This document shows, in pieces, positions 1-7,735 of a stretch of DNA of 16,729 bases. Location of the stretch: positions 1 through 16,729 of the forward strand of contig CAZJWM010000042.1 of NCBI GenBank assembly GCA_964549975.1, in the 5' to 3' direction. The notes under the pieces are model-generated. The model worked only from the letters and a program-made list of their open reading frames with translations, was not told the DNA's origin and did no database searches. A program made the translations under genes and the position numbers. Position 1 is the first letter of the stretch; each line of letters begins with the position of its first letter. Source of the DNA: UBA3263 sp964549975. Its GTDB lineage: Bacteria; Bacteroidota; Bacteroidia; Bacteroidales; Muribaculaceae.

Positions 1-18
1 ATTTTTTTGTCGGAAGAG

Positions 19-49
19 TTTGGATTGTTAATTTTTTTTGCTAACTTTG
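19..49 (+). promoter_or_regulatory. Bacteroidetes-type promoter of the sialidase gene
   Basis: TTTG at 19-22, a 19-bp spacer, then TAACTTTG at 42-49. This matches the -33/-7 consensus of the Bacteroidetes primary sigma factor. Transcription should start a few bases after 49, giving a leader of about 60 nt before the ATG at 116. The surrounding DNA is AT-rich. Confidence 0.75.
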
Positions 50-115
50 TGACGGCTAACAAACCAAAATCGAGTTAATTATACACCTAAATTATCCTCT
101 CTTAAACCCTACCGA

Positions 116-3100
116 ATGATTTCATCTATCACTAAAACACTGTTGTCAGTGGCTATTCTGGCGGCAGCAGGAGTGGCTTCGGCAGCGAATGAAGGCGACG
201 TTGTTATTAACGTGAGCGCCTCAACCGGCAGCCTCAGCTCCTACAACGGCAACACCAGCTGGCTGAGCCAGTGGACCAGCACAGCGCAAACGCCGGGTAT
301 CACCATCACGGCTTACGCCCTCGACCTCGTGGCCGCCAACAACTTCGGCGCCACCGCCACATCCTCAACAGGCAACCTTGTCTACTACATCGGATCAACC
401 CCCTCTACCGGCAACAAGCAGAGCTTCCTCTACGTGGCCCCCACTGCCGGTTACTATGTCAGCGCACTGGAATTTAACGCCAAGCTCTACGACTCAGCCA
501 CCACGGTTTCCGTGGCCCTGAAAGACAACACCACCACCGCCCTGAATTCGTCAATCTCGTCGTTCTCCGCCACCTATGCGCAAGGCGACAGCGTGAAGAT
601 CAACTTCTCCGGCTCGAATGAGGGCGCCGAACTCTCCGACTTCAAAGTCACCCTCACCCCCATCCCCGCAGCCAATGCGGAAATCATCCCCACCACCATC
701 ACCGACAACGCCTTTGCTTGGAACACGGCATGGTATCACATCGCCATGACCGACAAGCAATATCTCTGGCACTACAACTCCGCCTCGAGCACGCTGGCAC
801 TTGACGCCACCGACGAGAGCTTCGAAGATGAGTATCTCTGGTGTTTCGTGGGCGACAACACCTCCGGCTACGTCATCTACAACAAAGCCGCAGGCACCTC
901 AAAAGCATTCAACGTGAGCGGCAGCAGCGCCACCATCGGCGCCACCGGCACCAAGATCTTCCTGAGCGAAGTCTCCGGCGTCAGCTCCCTCGACGAAGTT
1001 TCCAACAAATATTTCGCCTCCACCACCGCAGGCGGCAGCTCCAAACTCGGCGCATCCAATGGCATCGTGGGCGTGACCACCGGTTCCTCGGCCAACGAAG
1101 CGCTGATCATCAACTGGGCTCAGCAGACCTTCCAAATCGCCCCCTCCACCGGCACGTTCACCCGCACCGACGGCAACACCTCATCAAGCTGGAAAAACTA
1201 CTGGGCCAGCAACGACCTGAGCGGTTTCGCCCTTAGCACCACCTACAACAACTGGGCACTGACCTCCGACAGCAACAACTGGCGCATGGCCGTGGGCCAA
1301 GCCACCGGTCCCTGGACCTTCACCCTCCCCGAAGGCTACATGCTCTATGGCTACTCGCTCAACGCCAAACTCGAAACCTCCGGCAACACCATCAACTTCA
1401 GCGGCAACGGCGTGAGCCTCGACCTCACCACCGACGTGCAGAAGTTTGAAGTGACCGGCATCAACAACCTCGCCGGCTACAGCTTCAACATCACCGGCGG
1501 CGGCAACTACATCTCCGAAGTGACCGACTTCTACGCCACGCTGCGTCGCGGCACCATTGACCGCGGCAACGCCATCGACGTCTTCCTGGCCAACTCCACC
1601 CTCGGCTCCGCAACCTATCGCATCCCCGCAATCACCACAGTGGAAAACGGCACAAACTGCGGCCGCATCATAGCCGTTAACGACTATCGCGTGACCGGCA
1701 CCTCTGACATCGGCTCCGGCCGCCGCATCGACCTCTATATCGCCACCAGCGACGACAACGGCAAAACCTGGACCACCCCCACATGGGCCAAAAACGCTGC
1801 CGGCAATAGCGTCACCCAGGGCGAAGGCTCCACAGAGGGCGAATCCAACTCCAACAGCCACTGGAAATGCGCCTTCGGCGACGCTTGCATCGTGAGCGAC
1901 CGCGAGAGCGGCAAGGTGTTGATGATGGCCGTGGGCGGTCCCGTGGGCTTCTTCAGCAGCACCCGCACCAACCCCAACCAGCTCGTGCGCTGGTATAGCT
2001 CCGACGGCGGCACCACCTGGACCGACGCCGAGTGCATCACCGAAGAATTCCTCAAAATCTTCGACAACAACTGCCCCTGGGGCTCCATCAAAGGCCAATT
2101 CATCGGCTCCGGCCGCATGATGCAGAGCCGCTACATCAAAAAGGGCGACTACTATCGCCTGTATGCCGTCAGCTCCGTGCTCTACGACAGCAGCTCCACG
2201 GCCAACTACGTGATGTATTCCGACGACTTCGGCGGCACATGGCACATTCTGGGCGACGCACAGAATCCTCCGGTGCTCAGCGCTGCCGACGAACCCAAAG
2301 CTGAAGAGCTCCCCGACGGCTCCGTGCTGCTGGCTGCGCGCGGCCGCAACGGCAACCGCAACTTCAACATCTTCCGCTACACCGACCTCGACGCCACCGA
2401 AGGCACTTGGGACGACGTGGTCAACACCAACTGCGGCCAAGGCTCAATCAACGCTTGCAACGGCGAAATCATGATTCTCCCCGTGGTCAACAACGAAACC
2501 TCGCAGAAGACCTATCTCGCCCTGCAAACATTCCCCTACGGCGGCTCTCGCAGCAACGTGAGCATCATCTACAAATCGCTCAACGGCTACGACGACATCG
2601 CATCGCCCTCCAACTTCACCACATGGGAAGGCCGCTATCAAGTGTCGTCGATGGGCAGCGCCTACAGCACCCTCTGCTGGCAGAAAGACAACACCCTGGG
2701 CATGATCTACGAAGAAGAGACCTACGGCAAAAGCTACAACGGCGTCTACGTGAACCTCTCTCTCGAGACCATCACCGGCAATAAATACTCCTACAGCGAA
2801 GACACCGACGGCTCCGTTCGCCAAGCCATCACCAAAGATGTGATTGCTCGCCGCTTGGCCACAGAAGTCTCCTCCGAAGCCGGCAAATACGTTGGGCAAC
2901 CCTCCGGCGTGGGCAACCCCGCCGCCACCGCCGCAGCCGAGGCCTACAACTCCAACCCCACCTACGAAAACTACGTAGCCTTCAACAAAGCCATCGTCGA
3001 CGGCAGCGGCATCTCCACCATCCAGCTGCAGCAAAACGGCATCTACCGCATCATCTCCGGTCACGACGGCCTCTACTCCGACTTCACCAACGAGAAATAT

Positions 3101-3625
3101 CTCGCTGCCGACAACTCCACCATCGCGCTGAAGACCACCGAAGACGCCTCCGATGACGCCACCGAATGGCTCATCTACAGCCGCGAAGACTCCGACGGCA
3201 AGTGCGTGCTCTACAACCCCTCCACCAAACTCTACGTGGGTGTGACCCCCGCCATCTACACCGCCGTGTCGCTGAGCGAAACCCCCACCACCGCCGGTCT
3301 CTACACCATCGAATCGGCCATCTCGGGTCACAGCACATTCACCTGCTCCGCCCCCACTGCCTCCGACTATCCCTCGCTCCACATGAACAGCGGCGGCTCC
3401 ATCGTCACCTGGCAGACCTCATCCACCGCATCGCAATGGTATATGCTCTACCTGCGCGACGGCTCCGACCTCAACCCCGAAGGCATCCGCTCGTCGATTG
3501 TCGACGTCGACACTCAGGCAGATCCCGCACAAGTGACCTACTTCGACATGATGGGTCGCCGCGTCAGCGCCCCCGTGAGCGGTCGCATCTACATCACTTC
3601 GCAAGGCAACAAAGTGCGATTCTAA
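116..3625 (+). CDS. Secreted multi-modular exo-alpha-sialidase (GH33-like, BNR/Asp-box)
   Basis: This 1169-residue protein probably releases terminal sialic acid from glycans outside the cell. Residues 1-23 form a signal peptide ending ASA. The catalytic propeller runs from about 490 to 900. It opens with the Y-R-I-P motif (R502) and carries Asp boxes at 545-552 (SDDNGKTW), 628-635 (SSDGGTTW) and 702-709 (SDDFGGTW). R502, R742 and R812 fit the arginine triad. D531 fits the acid/base residue, E726 or a neighbour (E730/E731) the glutamate, and Y850 the nucleophilic tyrosine; these assignments are by pattern, without alignment. Usual Bacteroides sialidases have about 540 residues. The extra mass is two similar beta-sandwich modules (about 25-180 and 345-480) and two beta-trefoil/lectin-like stretches (about 190-340 and 1010-1125). 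The last 30 residues (FDMMGRR ... IYI ... KVRF) resemble a type IX-like C-terminal sorting tail. It is a single-gene unit with its own promoter and terminator. The fold call is firm; linkage specificity is unknown. Confidence 0.88.
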   Translation: MISSITKTLLSVAILAAAGVASAANEGDVVINVSASTGSLSSYNGNTSWLSQWTSTAQTPGITITAYALDLVAANNFGATATSSTGNLVYYIGSTPSTGNKQSFLYVAPTAGYYVSALEFNAKLYDSATTVSVALKDNTTTALNSSISSFSATYAQGDSVKINFSGSNEGAELSDFKVTLTPIPAANAEIIPTTITDNAFAWNTAWYHIAMTDKQYLWHYNSASSTLALDATDESFEDEYLWCFVGDNTSGYVIYNKAAGTSKAFNVSGSSATIGATGTKIFLSEVSGVSSLDEVSNKYFASTTAGGSSKLGASNGIVGVTTGSSANEALIINWAQQTFQIAPSTGTFTRTDGNTSSSWKNYWASNDLSGFALSTTYNNWALTSDSNNWRMAVGQATGPWTFTLPEGYMLYGYSLNAKLETSGNTINFSGNGVSLDLTTDVQKFEVTGINNLAGYSFNITGGGNYISEVTDFYATLRRGTIDRGNAIDVFLANSTLGSATYRIPAITTVENGTNCGRIIAVNDYRVTGTSDIGSGRRIDLYIATSDDNGKTWTTPTWAKNAAGNSVTQGEGSTEGESNSNSHWKCAFGDACIVSDRESGKVLMMAVGGPVGFFSSTRTNPNQLVRWYSSDGGTTWTDAECITEEFLKIFDNNCPWGSIKGQFIGSGRMMQSRYIKKGDYYRLYAVSSVLYDSSSTANYVMYSDDFGGTWHILGDAQNPPVLSAADEPKAEELPDGSVLLAARGRNGNRNFNIFRYTDLDATEGTWDDVVNTNCGQGSINACNGEIMILPVVNNETSQKTYLALQTFPYGGSRSNVSIIYKSLNGYDDIASPSNFTTWEGRYQVSSMGSAYSTLCWQKDNTLGMIYEEETYGKSYNGVYVNLSLETITGNKYSYSEDTDGSVRQAITKDVIARRLATEVSSEAGKYVGQPSGVGNPAATAAAEAYNSNPTYENYVAFNKAIVDGSGISTIQLQQNGIYRIISGHDGLYSDFTNEKYLAADNSTIALKTTEDASDDATEWLIYSREDSDGKCVLYNPSTKLYVGVTPAIYTAVSLSETPTTAGLYTIESAISGHSTFTCSAPTASDYPSLHMNSGGSIVTWQTSSTASQWYMLYLRDGSDLNPEGIRSSIVDVDTQADPAQVTYFDMMGRRVSAPVSGRIYITSQGNKVRF

Positions 3626-3667
3626 GCACTTCGATACGCTAATCAAACCCTTTTTTCATTACGCGAT

Positions 3668-3706
3668 GGGAGGGAGCTTGGCCCACAAGCTCTCTCCCTT
3701 TGTTTT
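3668..3706 (+). terminator. Rho-independent terminator after the sialidase gene
   Basis: A 13-bp stem (3668-3680 with 3686-3698, one G-U pair) closes a 5-nt loop and is followed by TTTGTTTT. It lies 43 bp after the sialidase stop codon, so the lipoprotein gene downstream is probably transcribed separately. Confidence 0.85.
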
Positions 3707-3774
3707 GCGCCGACGGCAAACAAAATGAGCCCTCCGAGCGTTATAGCGACAAACACACAAACTTCCATCTCACT

Positions 3775-4398
3775 ATGAAACTCACACACCACCTGCTCGC
3801 CGCGCTGCTCGCCGCCATCGGCTGCGTCGGCTGCTCGCCCTACACCCTGGTCAACTCCGAAGTCTACAACAACGCCAATCTGGCCGACTACCACACCTTC
3901 CGCATCGTGCAACCGCGCACCTCCGCCGACCTGCCCAACGGAATGGAGATGGTGACCTACTACAACATCGCCGCCGCCATTCGCCAGCAACTCACCGACC
4001 GCGGCTACCTGGAGTCGGACACCTCGTCGGTGTTGGTGAACTTCGGCGTCACAGTCCACCGCGAAGTCTCCACCGAACCCGCCTACATGGCCTACGGCAC
4101 GCCGCCGCTGCCACCCACCTTCGCCCCCGGCCCGGCGCCCCTCGGCCCAATGTTCATCTACCCCAGGCCATATTATTGGAACCCCAACGCGCAAGTGGTG
4201 ACCGGCATCTACCACGAAGGCGTCCTCACGGTCGACATCGTGGACATCCGCAGTCACCTGGCCCTATTCTCCGCCTCGGTGAGCACCGTGATCGACGGCA
4301 ACCAAGGCCGCTATCGCAACCTCCAAGGCATAGCCCAAGCCGTGGAAACCCTCTTCAGCCGCTTCCCCGTGAAACCGCTCACCACGGCCGCTTCATAA
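3775..4398 (+). CDS. DUF4136-type outer-membrane lipoprotein
   Basis: The protein has 207 residues. The ATG at 3775 is chosen because it begins directly with a lipoprotein signal (MKLTHHLLAALLAAIGCVGCSP); an upstream ATG at 3700 would start inside the preceding terminator. The acylated cysteine is C17 or C20. The mature part starts with a short segment about a structure 'ADYHTF' followed by a predicted helix (YYNIAAAIRQQLTDRGY) and a strand (SSVLVNFGVTVHREV). It ends with a 'GVLTVDIVDIRSHLALFSASVSTVI' region. This order is typical of DUF4136 lipoproteins, whose function is unknown. A proline-rich linker of about 25 residues (PPLPPTFAPGPAPLGP) sits in the middle. No clear TAnnTTTG box was found in the 68 bp between the terminator and the start codon. 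Confidence 0.75.
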   Translation: MKLTHHLLAALLAAIGCVGCSPYTLVNSEVYNNANLADYHTFRIVQPRTSADLPNGMEMVTYYNIAAAIRQQLTDRGYLESDTSSVLVNFGVTVHREVSTEPAYMAYGTPPLPPTFAPGPAPLGPMFIYPRPYYWNPNAQVVTGIYHEGVLTVDIVDIRSHLALFSASVSTVIDGNQGRYRNLQGIAQAVETLFSRFPVKPLTTAAS

Positions 4399-4411
4399 AA
4401 ATCCTTAATCT

Positions 4412-4443
4412 TTTGGCCGAAAGGCGGAAAATGGTTAACTTTG
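4412..4443 (+). promoter_or_regulatory. Bacteroidetes-type promoter of the small HMA-like gene
   Basis: TTTG at 4412-4415, a 20-bp spacer, then TAACTTTG at 4436-4443. The predicted start near 4450 gives a leader of about 75 nt. The leader contains a short hairpin (ATGGG 4470-4474 with CCCAT 4483-4487) of uncertain meaning. Confidence 0.75.
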
Positions 4444-4524
4444 TTACAAACTTATGACAAGTGATGCGCATGGGACTGCGCGCCCATACCTAACTGTTAT
4501 TCCGCTAAAACAAGCCAATTAGAA

Positions 4525-4824
4525 ATGAAAAAGTTATTCCTCGCCGTGGCCATGATGGCCGCCGGCATCACAGCATCCGCAGAGATGCTCAACGCAGTGT
4601 TCACCGTGGAATCGACCACAGAGAGCACCGACAACGCATTCAAACTCAAGACCTTGCGCTACGCCAAAGGCGTTGACAAAGTGTTTCCCATCGTCGACGA
4701 ACAGAAGGTGGTGGTGAAATACGACGACCGCAAAACCGACATCGAAAAAATCGTCAAAGCCTTCGACAAAATCGGCTACAAAGCCACCTTCGTCGAATCC
4801 ACCGTCTCCGAGCGCCAAAACTAA
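4525..4824 (+). CDS. Small secreted HMA-fold protein lacking metal-binding cysteines
   Basis: The protein has 99 residues, beginning with a signal peptide (MKKLFLAVAMMAAGITASA, cut before about residue 20-21). The rest has the length and order of a heavy-metal-associated (ferredoxin-like) domain: a strand (MLNAVFTVES), a helix (NAFKLKTLRYAKGVDKV), a strand (VFPIVDEQKVVVKYD), a helix (TDIEKIVKAFDKIGY) and a final strand (KATFVES). Phrases such as 'KGVDKV' and 'DIEKIVKAFDKIGY' are typical of the family. The usual metal site, CxxC after the first strand, is replaced by Ser/Thr-rich sequence (STTEST), and the protein has no cysteine at all. It is therefore unlikely to bind copper or mercury in the classical way. 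It has its own promoter. The role is unknown; a periplasmic binding or scaffold role is only a guess. Confidence 0.7.
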   Translation: MKKLFLAVAMMAAGITASAEMLNAVFTVESTTESTDNAFKLKTLRYAKGVDKVFPIVDEQKVVVKYDDRKTDIEKIVKAFDKIGYKATFVESTVSERQN

Positions 4825-4852
4825 CCCACAGCCCGTTTAGGCACGATTTTTT

Positions 4853-4885
4853 AGCGGATTCTTTGCAGATTGCAAAAAATCCGCT
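4853..4885. repeat. 33-bp near-perfect palindrome over the dgt promoter
   Basis: AGCGGATT (4853-4860) pairs with AATCCGCT (4878-4885), and inside it TTTGCA (4862-4867) pairs with TGCAAA (4871-4876) around a 3-base centre. Only one position (4861/4877) is unpaired. It covers the -33 box and spacer and ends on the first base of the -7 box. It is not followed by a T-run on either strand, so an operator is more likely than a terminator. Confidence 0.7.
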
Positions 4886-4892
4886 AACTTTG
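4862..4892 (+). promoter_or_regulatory. Bacteroidetes-type promoter of dgt
   Basis: TTTG at 4862-4865, a 19-bp spacer, then TAACTTTG at 4885-4892. The start codon at 4901 lies only 8 bp after the -7 box, so the transcript would be leaderless or nearly so. Confidence 0.7.
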
Positions 4893-4900
4893 TCAGTATC

Positions 4901-6247
4901 ATGAGTGAACGAATGGAATGGTCGCGACTGATTTGCGACAAACGTTTTGGCCTTGAGCACTACCATAAGCGCTCCGAAGAGATGCGCTCCGACTTTCAGC
5001 GCGACTACGACCGACTGGTTTTCTCGTCGCCCTTCCGCCGACTGCAAAACAAGACGCAAGTGTTCCCACTGCCGGGCAGCATCTTTGTGCACAACCGCCT
5101 GACCCACAGCGTGGAGGTGGCCTGCGTGGGCCGCTCCATAGCTCGCGACGTGGTGGCCGCGCTGCGCCGTCGCCACGCCTCGGAGCCATGGGTTGACAAA
5201 CTGCTCGACGCCCCCGACATCGTGGCCGCCGCCTGCCTGGCCCACGATCTCGGCAATCCCCCATTCGGCCACTCCGGCGAACGCGCCATAGCCACCTTCT
5301 TCTCCGAAGGCCCCGGCGCCGAGTTGCGCAGCCGCTTCACCGCCGAGCAATGGAGCGATCTGGTGAACTTTGAAGGCAACGCCAACGCGTTTCGTCAGCT
5401 CACCCACCAATTCAAAGGCCGACGCAAAGGCGGTTTTGCGATGACCTACTCCACTCTGGCCTCCATAGTGAAATACCCCTACGAATCGGCCATGAGCGTC
5501 AAAGCCAACAAATTCGGATTTTTCTGCACCGAGCGCGAATCGTTTCGACGCGTGGCCAACGAACTCGGACTGATAGCCGCGCCCGGCCCCGGCGGCGAGC
5601 AGCGCTACTGCCGCCACCCGCTGGTCTACATAGTGGAGGCCGCCGACGACATCTGCTATGAGGTGATGGACCTCGAAGATGCCCACAAACTCAAAATCAT
5701 GGGCCACGACCAAGTGATCGACCTAATGTTAGGCTACTTCGACGAGGCCGTGCAGGAGCATTGCCGCGAGGTGATGGCCGGCATCAGCGACCCCAACGAA
5801 CAGGTGGGCTATATGCGCTCATGCGTGATTGGCACACTGGTGGAACATTGCGCGCAAGCCTTCGTGGACCACGAAGACGCCATCCTCAGCGGCGAGTCGG
5901 TGGGCCCGCTGGTCAACATCATCAGTGAACGCCCGCGCAAAGCCTATGCCGAATGTGAGCGCGTGTCGTGGGACAAAATCTACAAGGCCCCCGACGTGGT
6001 AGACATCGAACTGGCCGGTAACCGCATCATCACCTTCCTGCTGCAAAAACTCGTCCACGCCGTCTGCCATCCGCAACTCAACTACTCGTCGCTGCTGCTG
6101 AGCCGCGTGCCCGCGCAATTCGACGTCTACTCACCGGACCTCTTCACCGCCGTGCAAGCCGTGCTCGACCACCTCTCGAGCATGACCGACGTCTACGCCC
6201 TCGACCTCTATCGCAAACTCAACGGCATGTCGCTCCCCGCTGTATAA
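4901..6247 (+). CDS. dgt: Deoxyguanosinetriphosphate triphosphohydrolase-like protein (HD domain)
   Basis: This 448-residue cytosolic enzyme would hydrolyse dGTP or other dNTPs to the deoxynucleoside and triphosphate, helping to balance dNTP pools. Family landmarks are all present: RRLQNKTQVFP at about 46-56, the first metal histidine in LTHSVEV (H69), the HD pair in AHDLGNPPFGHSGE (H115, D116, with H124), the FEGNANAFR motif at about 157-165, and the aspartates of VEAADDICYE (about 249-250). The length fits the dGTPase family. Start choice: the ATG at 4901 is the first after a perfect promoter, and translation begins almost at the expected transcript start. The SprT-like gene follows after 5 bp, so the two are co-transcribed. 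Substrate preference (dGTP or mixed dNTPs) cannot be read from the sequence. Confidence 0.93.
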   Translation: MSERMEWSRLICDKRFGLEHYHKRSEEMRSDFQRDYDRLVFSSPFRRLQNKTQVFPLPGSIFVHNRLTHSVEVACVGRSIARDVVAALRRRHASEPWVDKLLDAPDIVAAACLAHDLGNPPFGHSGERAIATFFSEGPGAELRSRFTAEQWSDLVNFEGNANAFRQLTHQFKGRRKGGFAMTYSTLASIVKYPYESAMSVKANKFGFFCTERESFRRVANELGLIAAPGPGGEQRYCRHPLVYIVEAADDICYEVMDLEDAHKLKIMGHDQVIDLMLGYFDEAVQEHCREVMAGISDPNEQVGYMRSCVIGTLVEHCAQAFVDHEDAILSGESVGPLVNIISERPRKAYAECERVSWDKIYKAPDVVDIELAGNRIITFLLQKLVHAVCHPQLNYSSLLLSRVPAQFDVYSPDLFTAVQAVLDHLSSMTDVYALDLYRKLNGMSLPAV

Positions 6248-6252
6248 GGCTC

Positions 6253-6936
6253 ATGAGACATACTTTGGAATCCATTGGCCTGCGCGTTGACCACTTCAAC
6301 CGCCTGCTCTTCGACGGCAAGCTACCCAAATTTCCCATCAAGGCCACCATAAGTCAGCGAATGATGGCCTACTGCAAAATAGTGAGACGACCCGATGCGT
6401 TCAACGAACTACAGAGCAAAATCACACTACACTTCAACTTGGGCTACGAACTGCCCGAAGAAGACTGGGACGACATCGTGGCCCATGAACTGATTCACGC
6501 CTACATCTTCCACAATCAGATACCCGACACGAGTGCACACGGCAAAGTGTTTCGCGCCGAAATGGAGCGCATCAACCGCGACTTTGGGATGCACATCACC
6601 ATACGCTACAGAGTGAACCTCGGGCGCTTGGCAAAATCCGTGACCACGAGCAAGCCCCGCGAACGCATCGTCATCACCGCCCGACTCAAAGAGGACGAGG
6701 AGATCATGGTGTGCAAACTGCTAACCACACGCGCCATCAACCTCGTGCCCTTCTTCTACAAGCGCATGATGCGCGACCCGCGATTCTACGACGTGGAGCT
6801 CTATCGCTGCCGAAATGCCGCGCTCAGCACCCTGCCCTGCAAAAGAGCCAAAGAATCCTACTACGTTGCCCCCGTGGCCAAACTGCGCCAACTCCTCCCC
6901 TCCACCCCCATCTCCCTCGACGACCTCCTCGACTAA
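6253..6936 (+). CDS. SprT-like zinc metallopeptidase domain protein
   Basis: The protein has 227 residues. It carries the zinc-protease motif HELIH at 78-82 (inside DDIVAHELIHAYIF) and a third zinc ligand, H96, in SAHGKVF. This is the arrangement of the SprT/Spartan family; the eukaryotic member degrades DNA-protein crosslinks. The N-terminal part (about 1-60) has the usual helix 'VDHFNRLLFDGKLP' and a strand. The C-terminal 90 residues have three scattered cysteines but no CxxC zinc ribbon. The ATG at 6253 lies 5 bp after the dgt stop, so it sits in the dgt operon. That pairing would fit a role in DNA or nucleotide maintenance, but this is inference from context. There is no signal peptide, so it should be cytosolic. 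Confidence 0.85.
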   Translation: MRHTLESIGLRVDHFNRLLFDGKLPKFPIKATISQRMMAYCKIVRRPDAFNELQSKITLHFNLGYELPEEDWDDIVAHELIHAYIFHNQIPDTSAHGKVFRAEMERINRDFGMHITIRYRVNLGRLAKSVTTSKPRERIVITARLKEDEEIMVCKLLTTRAINLVPFFYKRMMRDPRFYDVELYRCRNAALSTLPCKRAKESYYVAPVAKLRQLLPSTPISLDDLLD

Positions 6937-7017
6937 AAACGTGAGAGGGAAGATGGAAGAGGGAAGAGGCGCAGCCATCGTTGCACTTAGCTATCGTAAC
7001 AAATCAAACTCCATATG

Positions 7018-7051
7018 TAGGGTGATCAGGACATTTATCACCCTAAATTTT
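7018..7051 (+). terminator. Probable terminator of the dgt operon
   Basis: TAGGGTGAT (7018-7026) pairs perfectly with ATCACCCTA (7037-7045) around a 10-nt loop, followed by AATTTT. The T-run is short and the loop is large, so strength is uncertain. It is the only good hairpin between the SprT-like gene and the next promoter region; the rest of 6937-7211 is a purine-rich stretch followed by AT-rich DNA. Confidence 0.55.
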
Positions 7052-7211
7052 GCATACACGATGTTAAATTGATTAATTATTATTAATTTTTAGATAAATC
7101 CAAAGAAAAGTGGTTAAATTTACGGCGAAATACTACATGTGCTTTTCAGGCCAATCTAATATTTCAAACACAACTATTCTTAATTTCTAACCCTTTAACC
7201 AACAAACCAAC

Positions 7212-7598
7212 ATGAGAACCTCAAAACTCATTATCGCTCTTGCTACGGTGTTTAGCCTCGCTGCTCTGACCTCTTGCGGCAGCTTCAACGGCGCAACCAA
7301 GAAGGCCACGGCCACCACACTCAGTGTGTCGCCCTCCATCACCACTCAAACCGCTGCCGACCTCGACGTGGCTCCCGCACGTGTTTCCTACACACTGCAA
7401 GTCACCGACGAAATCCGCAATGGCGGCACCGAAAACATCATCAAGGTGGCTCAATCCGAACTGCTCGAAAAGAACGGCAATGCCGACGTTCTGGTTGAAC
7501 GCCAATACACCACCCAGAGCAACAAGAAAGGCGAGATCACGCAGATCACCATCTCCGGCCGTCCCGCCAAGTATATCAACTTCCGCACTATCAAGTAA
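7212..7598 (+). CDS. Small hypothetical lipoprotein
   Basis: The protein has 128 residues and a lipoprotein signal with lipobox LTSC (acylated C22), which fixes the start at 7212. The mature part begins with a Thr/Ser-rich linker (about 25-55). A compact alpha/beta domain follows: strand (VSYTLQVTDEI), helix (GTENIIKVAQSELLEKNG), strand (ADVLVERQYTTQS) and a final strand (EITQITISGRPAKYINFR). This looks like the small Bacteroidales lipoproteins of unknown function in which 'G.AD.LV.P.Y' is followed by a 'G.PA.Y.NFR' ending. I do not know a function for it. A weak -7-like TAAATTTA lies at 7115-7122 without a good -33 box. It has its own terminator at 7625-7656 and so appears monocistronic. Confidence 0.75.
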   Translation: MRTSKLIIALATVFSLAALTSCGSFNGATKKATATTLSVSPSITTQTAADLDVAPARVSYTLQVTDEIRNGGTENIIKVAQSELLEKNGNADVLVERQYTTQSNKKGEITQITISGRPAKYINFRTIK

Positions 7599-7624
7599 GT
7601 AACCTCACTCCCTCAAACCTCAAC

Positions 7625-7656
7625 TCCCCGCGGCCACATCGCCTCGGGGAATTTTT
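7625..7656 (+). terminator. Rho-independent terminator after the small lipoprotein gene
   Basis: TCCCCG (7625-7630) pairs with CGGGGA (7645-7650). The stem continues as GGC/GCC (7632-7634 with 7641-7643) after one mismatch, with a 6-nt loop and then ATTTTTG. It lies 26 bp after the stop codon. Confidence 0.85.
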
Positions 7657-7694
7657 GTATATATTTTATATTATTTTATATATGTTTAACAGTC

Positions 7695-7729
7695 GGGGGG
7701 GGTAAATTGCGCGTTTTTGCGTATCTTTG
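7695..7729 (+). promoter_or_regulatory. Possible ncRNA promoter with a G8 tract in the -33 position
   Basis: TATCTTTG at 7722-7729 matches the -7 box TAnnTTTG. No TTTG lies 19-20 bp upstream; instead a run of eight G (7695-7702) ends exactly 19 bp before the box. An AT-only stretch (about 7657-7684) precedes it. Activity is uncertain. Confidence 0.4.
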
Positions 7730-7735
7730 TGGCAT

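Noticed and set aside
1184..2440. Open frame on the minus strand (418 codons) inside the sialidase gene
   Set aside because: Low-complexity Val/Ala/Gly composition, no start context, and opposite the catalytic motifs of the sialidase; a shadow frame.
4470..4487. Small hairpin in the leader of the HMA-like gene (ATGGG/CCCAT)
   Set aside because: A 5-bp stem with an 8-nt loop is expected by chance at this length; not listed as a feature.
7115..7122. TAAATTTA as the promoter -7 box of the small lipoprotein gene
   Set aside because: The final G is missing and there is no TTTG at 19-20 bp upstream; too weak to call.
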